64,000 nucleotides of DNA. Origin: Candidatus Villigracilis vicinus. GTDB taxonomy: Bacteria > Chloroflexota > Anaerolineae > Anaerolineales > Villigracilaceae. The stretch covers positions 744,001 through 808,000 of the forward strand of contig JADKIL010000003.1 in assembly GCA_016721315.1 (NCBI GenBank), given 5' to 3'. Positions 16,493 through 23,984 of the stretch are shown piece by piece. Within the stretch, counting starts at the first letter, position 1. Each line of letters begins with the position of its first letter. The notes beneath the pieces were generated by a model. That model did no database searches. It saw only the letters and a program-made list of their open reading frames with translations, and was not told where the DNA came from. The position numbers and the translations under genes are program-made.

Positions 16493-17389
16493 TTATCCTT
16501 CTTCGTGCCTCAGCCGTGCGCCGCAGGTTCGGCAGAACCTGTCGGTGGGTTTGGCACGTGACCCGCATTGCGGACAATATACAGAGGTTGCATCGCTATC
16601 CACGTTCGCGTGCGAACGGCGGCGTGGTTTGCCGGAAGATCGCCGCCCCCATTGGAAGTAATACATCAACCCGCCCGCGATCATGATGATCCCCAAACCG
16701 CCGATGATATATGGCAGGCTGTTCGCCAATGAGACACGCCCGGGCGTATCTTCATTGACAGGTTCGGCGATCTGTACGGCTTGTGCATCAGAGACCAGTG
16801 TTTCGGTGGTCTTTTTATAGTTTAAGTTCAAGGTATATTGCTCACCTGCGGCAAGCGGCACTGCTGCGCCTTGATAGTAGTTCAAACCATTGGAGGTTTC
16901 TTGTGAAGCCTCAGTGGGCTCGAGGGTCACGTTGGTCACATCCAATGGTTCAAGGAAGAGGTATTGGAAATTTTCGACCGCGTATCCATTATCCCAAAGA
17001 TAGGAAAAGATTCGAGATTCACCATCGAATGCCAGGGGCTGATAGTATTCGAAGCGATATGGCTTGTTCTCCTCGACGACGAGGCTAAAGACCAGATATT
17101 CTCCATCTGCCACTGGCGCTTCGAAGGGATGATCCAGAAACTGCCCGTTCCCCGCATCAGAAGCAACTGCGATCAGGTTGGCATCGGCAGGGATGCGGAA
17201 GCTCAACGTGGCAGGTAGTGCAGTATCCGCTGCTGCTTGAAAGTCGACGATCACCAGCATACTGGGCTGGTCGTATTCGGGCCATAATTGTACAGTGACA
17301 AAGGAAAAAGCCGTATCACCTTGTGCTGATACGGAGAATGGAAATGCCAAAAAGGCACCCAAAATAAATATCATTATCAGTTTGCGCAT
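16493..17389 (-). CDS. Exported membrane protein with a cytoplasmic C-terminal zinc ribbon
   Basis: An uncharacterised protein of 298 residues. The start is ATG 17389, set by GGAGGC; a TTG 12 bases upstream is part of that ribosome site. A signal peptide ends at VSA, followed by a beta-rich external domain of about 200 residues. A single helix (PYIIGGLGIIMIAGGLMYYF) precedes an Arg/Ser-rich stretch. The end is a zinc ribbon, CPQCGSRAKPTDRFCRTCGA, which would lie in the cytoplasm. The topology (outside sensor domain, inside zinc ribbon) suggests signal or assembly functions. I do not recognise the external domain. Confidence 0.8.
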   Translation of the reverse strand: MRKLIMIFILGAFLAFPFSVSAQGDTAFSFVTVQLWPEYDQPSMLVIVDFQAAADTALPATLSFRIPADANLIAVASDAGNGQFLDHPFEAPVADGEYLVFSLVVEENKPYRFEYYQPLAFDGESRIFSYLWDNGYAVENFQYLFLEPLDVTNVTLEPTEASQETSNGLNYYQGAAVPLAAGEQYTLNLNYKKTTETLVSDAQAVQIAEPVNEDTPGRVSLANSLPYIIGGLGIIMIAGGLMYYFQWGRRSSGKPRRRSHANVDSDATSVYCPQCGSRAKPTDRFCRTCGARLRHEEG

Positions 17390-17501
17390 GAACGCCTCCA
17401 ACGATAAAGTTTTCTTTTATCTTACCATGCGCCATTTTGAGAGGACAGAAACGAAGTCATTAAGGAAAGTGGATAAATGTCACCCCTTTTATTGCTGTAT
17501 A

Positions 17502-17539
17502 AGATTGCATGGGCGGTTTGCAAACTGCCCATGCAATCT
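17502..17539 (-). terminator. Near-perfect 38-bp palindrome after panE
   Basis: AGATTGCATGGGC and GCCCATGCAATCT enclose GGTTTGCAAACT, which itself pairs apart from one G-T. It sits nine bases beyond the panE stop. Only a weak T-rich tail follows on the minus strand, so it may act as a terminator or an mRNA end protector. Confidence 0.6.
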
Positions 17540-17547
17540 CACTGAAA

Positions 17548-18444
17548 TCACATTGCTTTTACCAACTGCCAGCACGAACGGTTGTATGGTGTTGCGATGC
17601 CGTGCGCCTCACCACGCCGCGTTACGGCACCACAGATGGCATCGATCTCGGTCGGCGCACCACGGCGCACATCCTGGAACATAGACGAAAGGTTTTTCGC
17701 CGTTTTACGTGCTACTTCTTCTACGGCTTCGATCGGGTTGCTGAACGGCAGGTTCACCTGCTCAGCCTGCGCCACCTCTGCTGCTTCACGTGCCAGCGCA
17801 CTCATTGCTTTGCGAGCCCACGGATGCGACAACAACTCGCCATTCGGCACTTGCAATAACGCCGTCAGCGGGTTGATCGCGGCATTGATGATCAGTTTGC
17901 CCCACATCAACGATCGCGCATCGTTCACGATCTGCAAATTAAAGTTGGATGAACGCAGTGCCGCCTCAAGTGGACCGAGAGCCTGATTCTGTTCCAGTGA
18001 GATGACTCCTTCGCCGCCCACTTTGACGAGACCAGGCCCAAGCAATGTGGCTCCAGCGGTGGTAATGCCAAGGGCGACGCGCCCAGCCCCGAGGTCGCGG
18101 GCGAGCGTTTCGCGGTTGCCGAGTCCGTTTTGGAGGGTGAGTACCATTCCATCCGGTGCAAGGATTCCTTTTAGCTTTTCTGAAACACGTTTGGTCTGCC
18201 ACGATTTGACGAGGATGATCGCATGCTTCACGTTCGAAAGGTCGCCGGGGTTATCCGTGGCTTCGACATGGAATGCGTGTTCTTTCCCATCTATTTCGGT
18301 AACGCGCGCACCATTTTGGTTTAAAGCCTGCAAGCCGTCCTTCCATGTGCCCAGCATGGAAACGTGATGCCCCGCTGCGCTCAAACGTGCTGCAAATAAA
18401 GTTGATAATGCGCCCGTGCCTACTAATAAAATATTCTCTTTCAT
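17548..18444 (-). CDS. panE: 2-dehydropantoate 2-reductase
   Basis: Reduces ketopantoate to pantoate with NADPH, the second step of pantothenate/CoA synthesis (298 residues). The N-terminal Rossmann motif is ILLVGTGALSTLFAARL. HAIILVKSWQT and LQNGLGN follow, the latter carrying the conserved Asn. The C-terminal helical domain includes the catalytic Lys region, LMWGKLIINAAINPLTAL. The start ATG at 18444 overlaps the panB stop (ATGA), with GGAAGTGAA as ribosome site; a further upstream in-frame start lies inside panB. It is translationally coupled to panB. Confidence 0.9.
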   Translation of the reverse strand: MKENILLVGTGALSTLFAARLSAAGHHVSMLGTWKDGLQALNQNGARVTEIDGKEHAFHVEATDNPGDLSNVKHAIILVKSWQTKRVSEKLKGILAPDGMVLTLQNGLGNRETLARDLGAGRVALGITTAGATLLGPGLVKVGGEGVISLEQNQALGPLEAALRSSNFNLQIVNDARSLMWGKLIINAAINPLTALLQVPNGELLSHPWARKAMSALAREAAEVAQAEQVNLPFSNPIEAVEEVARKTAKNLSSMFQDVRRGAPTEIDAICGAVTRRGEAHGIATPYNRSCWQLVKAM

Positions 18445-19319
18445 TTCACTTCCTTTTGGAAGGCTGCCCATTCTTCATCGGTCATTTCAACGGTGTGTTC
18501 GGCGGCGGGGAATTGTCTGGTATTCACATCGTTGAGATATTCTGTAAATGCTTTGTTCATCGTTTCATGCAGGTTTGCATACTGCCGGACAAACTTCGGC
18601 GTGAAGCGTTCGAATAGACCAAGCAGGTCGTGTGTAACGAGCACTTGCCCGTCGCAGCCTGTGCCTGCACCGATGCCAATGGTTGGAATGGAAATCTGTT
18701 TGGAGATGTATTCTGCCAGCCGAGCCGGAACCGACTCAAGCACGAGACTGAACGCACCAGCTTCTGCAAGGATTTGTGCATCTTCAAGCAAGCGTTTCCC
18801 TGCTGATGCCGTCTTGCCTTGTGCGCGGAAACCGCCGAGTTGATGCACCGATTGCGGCGTCAGCCCGAGGTGACCCATGACGGGGATGCCTGCGCCTGTG
18901 ATCGCACGTACGGCGTCTGCCCGCTCGCGACCGCCTTCGAGTTTGACTGCATCCATGCCGCCTTGTTGCAGAAAACGCCCGGCATTGCGTACGGCGTCTT
19001 CCACTGAAACTTGATACGACATGAACGGCATATCGCCAACGAGTAAAGGGGCTTTGGCTCCACGTGCAACAGCACGCGCATGGTGGAGCATTTCATCCAT
19101 GGTAACGGGCAGGGTGTTTTCATACCCAAGCACCACCATCGCAAGCGAATCGCCAACGAGGATGGAATCAATACCAGCCTTGTCTATCGACATGGCGGTG
19201 GGATAGTCGTAGGCGGTTAGCATTGTGATCGGCTCGCCGCGTTCCTTCTTCTGACGGAACGTGAGAGTCGTCACCTTTTTACGAGTAGACGTGGTGGTAG
19301 CGATTGTGGTTGTTGACAA
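18441..19319 (-). CDS. panB: 3-methyl-2-oxobutanoate hydroxymethyltransferase
   Basis: Transfers a hydroxymethyl group from methylene-tetrahydrofolate to 2-oxoisovalerate, giving ketopantoate (292 residues). Family motifs are MLTAYDYPTAMSIDKAGID, ILVGDSLAMVVLGYENTLPVT (metal-binding Asp), AVKLEGG and VMGHLGLTPQSVHQLGGF, and near the end IGIGAGTGCDGQVLVTHDLLG. The likely start is TTG at 19319, with GGAGGG four bases upstream. The first fifteen residues are Thr-rich and not conserved in the family. First gene of a panB-panE operon. Confidence 0.95.
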   Translation of the reverse strand: MSTTTIATTTSTRKKVTTLTFRQKKERGEPITMLTAYDYPTAMSIDKAGIDSILVGDSLAMVVLGYENTLPVTMDEMLHHARAVARGAKAPLLVGDMPFMSYQVSVEDAVRNAGRFLQQGGMDAVKLEGGRERADAVRAITGAGIPVMGHLGLTPQSVHQLGGFRAQGKTASAGKRLLEDAQILAEAGAFSLVLESVPARLAEYISKQISIPTIGIGAGTGCDGQVLVTHDLLGLFERFTPKFVRQYANLHETMNKAFTEYLNDVNTRQFPAAEHTVEMTDEEWAAFQKEVK

Positions 19320-19352
19320 GGTACCCTCCGATTAAGGTAGAGTCCGAATTCT

Positions 19353-19392
19353 TGCCCCGTTCATTTCCTTTTTCAAAAAGATGAACGGGGAG
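19353..19392. other. Hairpin in the panB-surE interval
   Basis: CCCCGTTCAT (19355-19364) pairs with ATGAACGGGG (19381-19390), with an internal CTTTTTGAAAAAG on the minus strand that extends the stem. It lies between surE (ending 19543) and panB. It could end surE transcription or shape the panB leader. I see nothing gene-like in 19393-19542. Confidence 0.45.
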
Positions 19393-19542
19393 TGTGCTGG
19401 CTCCCTGATGTGCACACTATTTCGGTTGGTTTGGATTTTATCGTCGCGTTCACGAGGATACGCGCGACTTCAATATTATTACATAATCCTGTTGCTTTGC
19501 CTATAATAAATGTATCAGAGCTTTGTCTCAAAACCTATCAGA

Positions 19543-20352
19543 TTATCCGCGCAGGTGTTTCTCGAGTTTATCAAAGTCTACGCGGGCGGTCATATCCAGG
19601 TCAATGGGGGTGACGGCGACCATTTTTTTGGTGCGCAGAATGTACACATCGGTGCCTTCTTTTTCATGCGGGAGATTGTTGTCATGGGCGTACCCGATGG
19701 GACCAGGTTCGTCCCATGAAGCGCGTTTTGAGGGTGTGGGGACGTAATAGCGAAGGCGTGAAAGCCTGCCGATTTCCCACTTCGTTTCCGGCGTGGCGTG
19801 ACGCGGCACTTCCACTTTGAGCACATCCACTCCGTCAAAACTTTTCTTCTCTAATAGAATACGTGCAAAGTAGCCAGTGAAATATCCGGCTGTTGAAAAA
19901 TCAATGTCTTCTGAGTGGCTGAGGTGATAATGCGGGTCGGTTTCGAGTGAGATGGCAAGGGCAGGGAAGCCAAGGTTGGCGGCTTCCATGGCGGCGCCCA
20001 CGGTGCCGGAGATGGTGATTCCCAAACCGACATTCTCGCCGTAGTTGATGCCCGATACAACAAGGTCTGGCTTGTGCGGAACGATCTCGAGGACGCCATG
20101 TAGAACGGACTGCGCGGGCGAACCTCCCACGGCGTATACACTCCATTCCTGACCATTGACCTGAACCTGCTCCTTATGGATGATCCCGTCGGATGTGCTG
20201 GGCAGGCTGCGCCCCATACCGCTGGATTGATGGCGCGGTGCAGCAACAGTGACATAGCCGATCTTGGAGAGTTCACTGGCGGCTGCCCATAAACCAGGCG
20301 AGCGAATGCCATCATCGTTGGTAAGGAGAATGTGCGGTTTTTTCTTTGTCAT
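19543..20352 (-). CDS. surE: 5'/3'-nucleotidase SurE
   Basis: A metal-dependent nucleoside monophosphate phosphatase used in stress survival (269 residues). The N-terminal motif ILLTNDDGIRSPG carries the two metal-binding Asp. SGINYGENVG follows, then GTVGAAMEAANLGFPALAIS. I place the start at ATG 20352: the conserved domain begins five residues later, and TATAAT stands nine bases upstream. The frame stays open for another 350 bases into the tRNA-derived repeats, but that extension is low-complexity and repetitive and is not real coding sequence. Confidence 0.93.
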   Translation of the reverse strand: MTKKKPHILLTNDDGIRSPGLWAAASELSKIGYVTVAAPRHQSSGMGRSLPSTSDGIIHKEQVQVNGQEWSVYAVGGSPAQSVLHGVLEIVPHKPDLVVSGINYGENVGLGITISGTVGAAMEAANLGFPALAISLETDPHYHLSHSEDIDFSTAGYFTGYFARILLEKKSFDGVDVLKVEVPRHATPETKWEIGRLSRLRYYVPTPSKRASWDEPGPIGYAHDNNLPHEKEGTDVYILRTKKMVAVTPIDLDMTARVDFDKLEKHLRG

Positions 20353-20361
20353 GGTGGAGGG

Positions 20362-20367
20362 ATTATA
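20362..20367 (-). promoter_or_regulatory. -10 box of surE, probably leaderless
   Basis: Minus-strand TATAAT is followed by CCCTCCACC and the surE ATG. There is no purine-rich ribosome site. Confidence 0.55.
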
Positions 20368-20428
20368 AACAAAAAGGAGTGGGGAGGTGTATTTCTGTTT
20401 CATGGCGAACTTAGTGATTTTCTTTGTA

Positions 20429-20874
20429 AAAACGAAAACCACCTCTCTGATGAAAGGTGGCTGCTTGTGCTCCCGGCAGGACTCAAAAAGTCCCTCGATG
20501 GGGCGTGCGACCTGAAAACGAAAACCACCTCTCTGATGAAAGGTGGCTGCTTGTGCTCCCGGCAGGACTCGAAAAGTCCCTCGATGGGGCGTGCGACCTG
20601 AAAACGAAAACCACCTCTCTGATGAAAGGTGGCTGCTTGTGCTCCCGGCAGGACTCGAAAAGTCCCTCGATGGGGCGTGCGACCTAAAAACGAAAACCAC
20701 CTCTCTGATGAAAGGTGGCTGCTTGTGCTCCCGGCAGGACTCGAAAAGTCCCTCGATGGGGCGTGCGACCTAAAAACGAAAACCACCTCTCTGAAAGGGG
20801 GGGCTCGTCCAAGTCCTCATGGGGCGTGCGACCTGAAAACGAAAACCACCTCTCTGATGAAAGGTGGCTGCTTG
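20429..20874 (-). repeat. Tandem array of 86-bp units derived from the tRNA-Arg 3' half and its terminator
   Basis: Four almost identical 86-bp units (20429-20514, 20515-20600, 20601-20686, 20687-20772) and a shortened fifth (20773-20835) are followed by the parental terminator (20836-20874). Read on the minus strand, each unit holds AGGTCGCA, a 20-base insert, then CGAGTCCTGCCGGGAGCA. That is the T-arm and acceptor end of the neighbouring tRNA-Arg. The tRNA's own terminator hairpin follows (GCCACCT...AGGTGGT plus TTTT). Units 1-4 differ at only a few positions, so the array is recent or homogenised. There are no spacers and no cas genes, so it is not a CRISPR. Confidence 0.9.
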
Positions 20875-20948
20875 TGCTCCCGGCAGGACTCGAACCTGCG
20901 ACCTATTGCTCCGCAAGCAAGCGCTCTAATCCACTGAGCTACGGAAGC
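20875..20948 (-). tRNA. tRNA-Arg (anticodon GCG)
   Basis: 74 bases. The acceptor stem pairs GCTTCCG with CGGGAGC (one T-G), discriminator A. The D-stem pairs GCTC with GAGC, and the T-arm is GCAGG-TTCGAGT-CCTGC. The anticodon loop TTGCGGA gives GCG, reading CGC/CGU. The base of the anticodon stem has a C-T mismatch at 27-43, leaving four pairs. A good minus-strand promoter lies upstream. GCG is less common than ACG for this box. Confidence 0.85.
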
Positions 20949-20964
20949 GTTGTAAGCGGACGGT

Positions 20965-20993
20965 ATTTTACTGTATTGTACCTAGTCGGTCAA
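20965..20993 (-). promoter_or_regulatory. tRNA-Arg promoter
   Basis: On the minus strand: TTGACC (20993-20988), a 17-base spacer, TAAAAT (20970-20965). Initiation would fall about ten bases before the tRNA. Confidence 0.7.
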
Positions 20994-20998
20994 GGTGC

Positions 20999-21027
20999 TT
21001 GACGGTCTGCCCGCCTGCATGTAAAAT
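20999..21027 (+). promoter_or_regulatory. tRNA-Gly promoter
   Basis: TTGACG (20999-21004), a 17-base spacer, TAAAAT (21022-21027). It is arranged back to back with the tRNA-Arg promoter. Confidence 0.7.
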
Positions 21028-21039
21028 CAGCGTCGCTTT

Positions 21040-21112
21040 GCGGGAGTCGCCAAGTGGTAAGGCATCAGCCTTCCAAGCTGACATTTCGTGGGTTCGAATC
21101 CCATCTCCCGCT
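21040..21112 (+). tRNA. tRNA-Gly (anticodon TCC)
   Basis: 73 bases, discriminator T as usual for Gly. GCGGGAG pairs with CTCCCGC. The anticodon stem TCAGC/GCTGA encloses CTTCCAA. The T-arm is GTGGG-TTCGAAT-CCCAT with one wobble. Confidence 0.93.
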
Positions 21113-21121
21113 CTCATGTTT

Positions 21122-21174
21122 GGTGTCAAGTGTCAGGTTCTTCAGTGTCACGTGACACTTCTGCACTTGACACC
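21122..21174 (+). repeat. Nested inverted repeat between two tRNAs
   Basis: GGTGTCAAGTG (21122-21132) pairs with CACTTGACACC (21164-21174). Inside it is a perfect 14-bp palindrome, GTGTCACGTGACAC (21145-21158). The sequence is built from GTGTCA/TGACAC words. It may be a processing or termination structure between tRNA-Gly and the CAT tRNA, or a dispersed repeat remnant. Confidence 0.6.
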
Positions 21175-21190
21175 TGATACTTTAAGTCAC

Positions 21191-21263
21191 GGGCTCGTGG
21201 CGCAGCGGTTAGCGCAGGGAACTCATAATTCCTTGGTCGTAGGTTCGAATCCTACCGGGCCCA
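21191..21263 (+). tRNA. tRNA with anticodon CAT (elongator Met or Ile2)
   Basis: 73 bases. GGGCTCG pairs with CGGGCCC, discriminator A. The anticodon stem GGGAA/TTCCT has loop CTCATAA. The sequence after the anticodon stem (TTGGTCG) resembles bacterial Ile2 tRNAs, whose C34 is changed to lysidine, but elongator Met cannot be excluded. It is not the initiator type, because three G-C pairs at the base of the anticodon stem are absent. Confidence 0.85.
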
Positions 21264-21296
21264 CTTCAATGTATGCATGACGATTTTTGATTTACG

Positions 21297-21330
21297 AAAG
21301 CGGACGGCTCATCGCCGTCCGCTTTTATTA
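21297..21330. terminator. Bidirectional terminator after the tRNA cluster
   Basis: AAAGCGGACGGC pairs with GCCGTCCGCTTT around TCATC, followed by TTATTATTTT. It separates the tRNAs from the convergent inositol phosphatase gene. Confidence 0.9.
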
Positions 21331-22098
21331 TTTTAACTGTCCTTTTGTCGCTTCGTAAATTCCTGGTGTTGTCGCTAGAATGGATAAAGGCGAAGCAAGA
21401 AAATCTTCCCGCCCGTCAATGGAAGTGACAATTGCTCCCGCTTCGCGGGCGATCAAGCCTCCAGCGGCGACATCCCAAGGTTTGAGTTTGAACTCCCAGA
21501 AACCGTCAAAGCGACCTGCGCCGACGTAGCAGGCGTCTAATGCGGCGGAACCGAGGCGGCGCACGCCTTGGGTCTTTTTGGCGAGACGTTCAAAATATTT
21601 GAAGTTATCGAGTTCGGTGTTCCAGGTATCGTATGGGAAGCCGGTGACCAGCAGACTCTTTTCCAGTTCGGTTGTATTTGAAACGTGGATCGGCTTTCCA
21701 TTCAAGGTTGCGCCTTTGCCTTTTTCAGCGAGGAACATTTCGTCACGCATGGGGTCGTAGACAGCACCAAGAGTCAATACGCCGTTCGATGCGAAGCCAA
21801 TCGATACACAAAAAATGGGGATGTGATGTGCATAATTGACCGTGCCATCGAGGGGGTCAATATACCAGAGGTCTTCGTTGCTGCCTTGAATGCTTCCACT
21901 TTCTTCGGCGAGGATGTGCCCGCCAGGGAAATGCGATTTTATTTCGCCGAGCAGAAAGGCTTCAGAGGCGTGGTCGCTTTCAGTAACCAGATCAATTGTC
22001 CCTTTGTAATGAACCGTGTGTTCTTTGTTGTAGCCTTCACGGAGGATGGCTCCCGCTTCACGGGCGAGTCGTTCTATGTCAGATAGAGTTGGTTTCAT
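21328..22098 (-). CDS. Inositol monophosphatase family protein
   Basis: An Mg-dependent, lithium-sensitive-type sugar phosphatase (256 residues). The metal site is intact: HILAEESG supplies the Glu, WYIDPLDGTVNYAH the Asp/Asp/Thr core, and KPWDVAAGGLIAREAGA the C-terminal Asp. Family members hydrolyse inositol-1-phosphate, fructose-1,6-bisphosphate or similar esters, and the substrate cannot be decided here. The start codon overlaps the arginase stop by one base (TAATG), so the two are translationally coupled. Confidence 0.9.
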   Translation of the reverse strand: MKPTLSDIERLAREAGAILREGYNKEHTVHYKGTIDLVTESDHASEAFLLGEIKSHFPGGHILAEESGSIQGSNEDLWYIDPLDGTVNYAHHIPIFCVSIGFASNGVLTLGAVYDPMRDEMFLAEKGKGATLNGKPIHVSNTTELEKSLLVTGFPYDTWNTELDNFKYFERLAKKTQGVRRLGSAALDACYVGAGRFDGFWEFKLKPWDVAAGGLIAREAGAIVTSIDGREDFLASPLSILATTPGIYEATKGQLK

Positions 22099-23000
22099 TA
22101 GATTCCATTCCAGATGCGGCGACCAAGCGCCGAGAGAGCAAAGTCGGCGGCGAGCAGAGCGGTACGGTTTTGAATATCGAGGATGGGGTTGACTTCGACG
22201 ATGTCCATGCCGATGAGCTTGCCGGTTTCGCCGATCATTTCACAAGCAAGGTGCGCTTCGCGTTGTGTCAGCCCGGCAGGTACGGGTGTTCCAACACCGG
22301 GTGCGTGTTCAGGGTCGAGCGAGTCGAGGTCGAGAGAGAGATAGATGCCATCCACATCACGGCTGACGCGTTCGATGGCTTTCTCAAGACAAGCCACCAT
22401 GCCATAGCGGTCAATTTGTTCCATGCCCATCACCATCGCGCCTGCATCACGTAAATTTCTTTTCTCGCCTTCATCCAGATCGCGTGCGCCGATGATCGCA
22501 ATATTTTTAGGGTCAATGACTGGCACGGGTTCGTCCCACAATTGCACGAGGCTTTTATCACCCAGTCCGCACAAGATGGCAAGCGACATGCCGTGGATAT
22601 TGCCAGAAGGCGTGGTTTCAGCGGTGTTGAAATCGGCATGCGCATCGAGCCAGATGACTCCCAGTTTACGATCGCGCGCCGCGCCGCGTACCGAGCCAAT
22701 CGATAAGGAGTGATCGCCTCCAATCACTAAGGGAAAGTTGCCAGCCTGGATCGAAGTGGACACTGCGCCGGAAACTCTGCGAGACATGGGTATGATGCAA
22801 TCGATATATTTCAGTTTTGGGTTGGTGATCTTGCACATTTCTGCAATGGGCACTTCCACATTGCCTTCGTCGTTGACGGTGTAGCCGAGGTCTTCGAGCT
22901 TCTTTTGTAAATGGGCGTAGCGAATGGCGCTGGGTCCCATATCCACGCCGCGGCGGTCTGCGCCAAGGTCGATGGGTACGCCGATGATATCGATCTTCAT
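22098..23000 (-). CDS. rocF: Arginase (ureohydrolase family)
   Basis: Hydrolyses arginine to ornithine and urea at a binuclear Mn centre (300 residues, the usual length). Metal motifs are GGDHSLSIGSVRG, VIWLDAHADFNT and SLDLDSLDP. ETTPSGNIHGM and the N-terminal GVPIDLGADRRGVDMGPSAIR are arginase-like rather than agmatinase-like. A clear AGGAG ribosome site precedes the ATG. With imidazolonepropionase nearby, it suggests amino-acid catabolism. The C-terminus lacks a trimer-type extension. Confidence 0.92.
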   Translation of the reverse strand: MKIDIIGVPIDLGADRRGVDMGPSAIRYAHLQKKLEDLGYTVNDEGNVEVPIAEMCKITNPKLKYIDCIIPMSRRVSGAVSTSIQAGNFPLVIGGDHSLSIGSVRGAARDRKLGVIWLDAHADFNTAETTPSGNIHGMSLAILCGLGDKSLVQLWDEPVPVIDPKNIAIIGARDLDEGEKRNLRDAGAMVMGMEQIDRYGMVACLEKAIERVSRDVDGIYLSLDLDSLDPEHAPGVGTPVPAGLTQREAHLACEMIGETGKLIGMDIVEVNPILDIQNRTALLAADFALSALGRRIWNGI

Positions 23001-23028
23001 ATAATTTCTCCTAAAGTTGGATGGGGAT

Positions 23029-23979
23029 TTACGACTTGATTAAGGATGAATACTTGGTGACGCGATTCCGCCCCTCCGCTTTGGACGCGTAAAGTGCCTG
23101 GTCTGCCAACCCGAGCAACGTCTCCCCTGAGTCCGCGTGAACGGGGAAGGATGCAACTCCTGCCGAAAATGTGGCGCGGATCTCTGTCCCCTCGTACATA
23201 TTCACCATACCTTCAAATTTTTTTCTAAAAAGTTCGGCTCGTTCGTAGGCGTCTTCCAGGGGAGCATCGGGCATGAGCAGCACGAATTCTTCACCACCAA
23301 ACCGACAGACAATGTCACTTCGTCTGGTGTTTTCCTGAAGGAACTTTGCCAGCGTTTGCAGGACCAGATCACCGCATTTGTGTCCATACGTGTCGTTGAC
23401 TTTTTTGAAATGGTCCACATCCAATACGACAAGAGAAAAGGGAGAATTCTCGCGTTTTGCACGGGCAGTTTCATTATCAAGCGCTTCAGCAAAATAACGG
23501 CGGTTGAACACCCCGGTCAGTGGATCGCGGATGGCTTGTTCCTGCAATTGAATGCGTAGATGTTCGTTCTCTTTCAACTGAGTCTGTAAAGATTCATTGG
23601 CAGACTTTAATTCCTTCTCGAGATTCTTTCGTTCGGTCACATCATAAGCGAGGATGACTCTACCTTCCAATTCCTTTTTGCCATTGAAGATGGGCGTCAT
23701 GATCGTCTCGAGGGTGCGGGGTGGGTCGCCTGGAATCTCAACTTCTTCACGCGTGTATTCCAAAAAGAAAAAGCGTTGAAGCAGTTGGGGCCATTCCTTG
23801 AATACATCCAGCGGGTCGCCGCCGAGGATCTGATCCAACGGTTTGCCAAGCCATTTTTGTGCGACGGCATTGGCGTCCACGATGCGTTCTTTTTCATCCA
23901 ACACGAAGACCATTTCAGGTAATTGTTCCATGACCTTGCTGCGTGCGATACGGATAATTCCAGTAGTTATAATGCTCAT
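23029..23979 (-). CDS. PAS-GGDEF diguanylate cyclase
   Basis: Makes the second messenger c-di-GMP (316 residues). A PAS domain (about residues 15-130, MVFVLDEKERIVDANAVAQKWLG) is followed by a coiled coil (about 115-150) and a GGDEF domain (about 155-310). The active-site loop is FGGEEF. The feedback I-site RRSD lies five residues before it, so product inhibition is expected. DPLTGVFNRRYF and LDVDHFKKVNDTYGHKCGD are standard. It starts six bases after the hutI stop and is likely co-transcribed. The PAS ligand is unknown. Confidence 0.94.
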   Translation of the reverse strand: MSIITTGIIRIARSKVMEQLPEMVFVLDEKERIVDANAVAQKWLGKPLDQILGGDPLDVFKEWPQLLQRFFFLEYTREEVEIPGDPPRTLETIMTPIFNGKKELEGRVILAYDVTERKNLEKELKSANESLQTQLKENEHLRIQLQEQAIRDPLTGVFNRRYFAEALDNETARAKRENSPFSLVVLDVDHFKKVNDTYGHKCGDLVLQTLAKFLQENTRRSDIVCRFGGEEFVLLMPDAPLEDAYERAELFRKKFEGMVNMYEGTEIRATFSAGVASFPVHADSGETLLGLADQALYASKAEGRNRVTKYSSLIKS

Positions 23980-23984
23980 ATCAG

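Noticed and set aside
20353..20786. Long minus-strand reading frames through the 86-bp repeats, including an extension of surE
   Set aside because: The repeat unit lacks stops in several frames by chance. The translation is a low-complexity repeat with no ribosome site, and the surE domain begins at 20352.
20429..20874. CRISPR array
   Set aside because: Units are contiguous 86-bp tandem copies with no unique spacers, derived from the neighbouring tRNA and terminator, and no cas genes are present.
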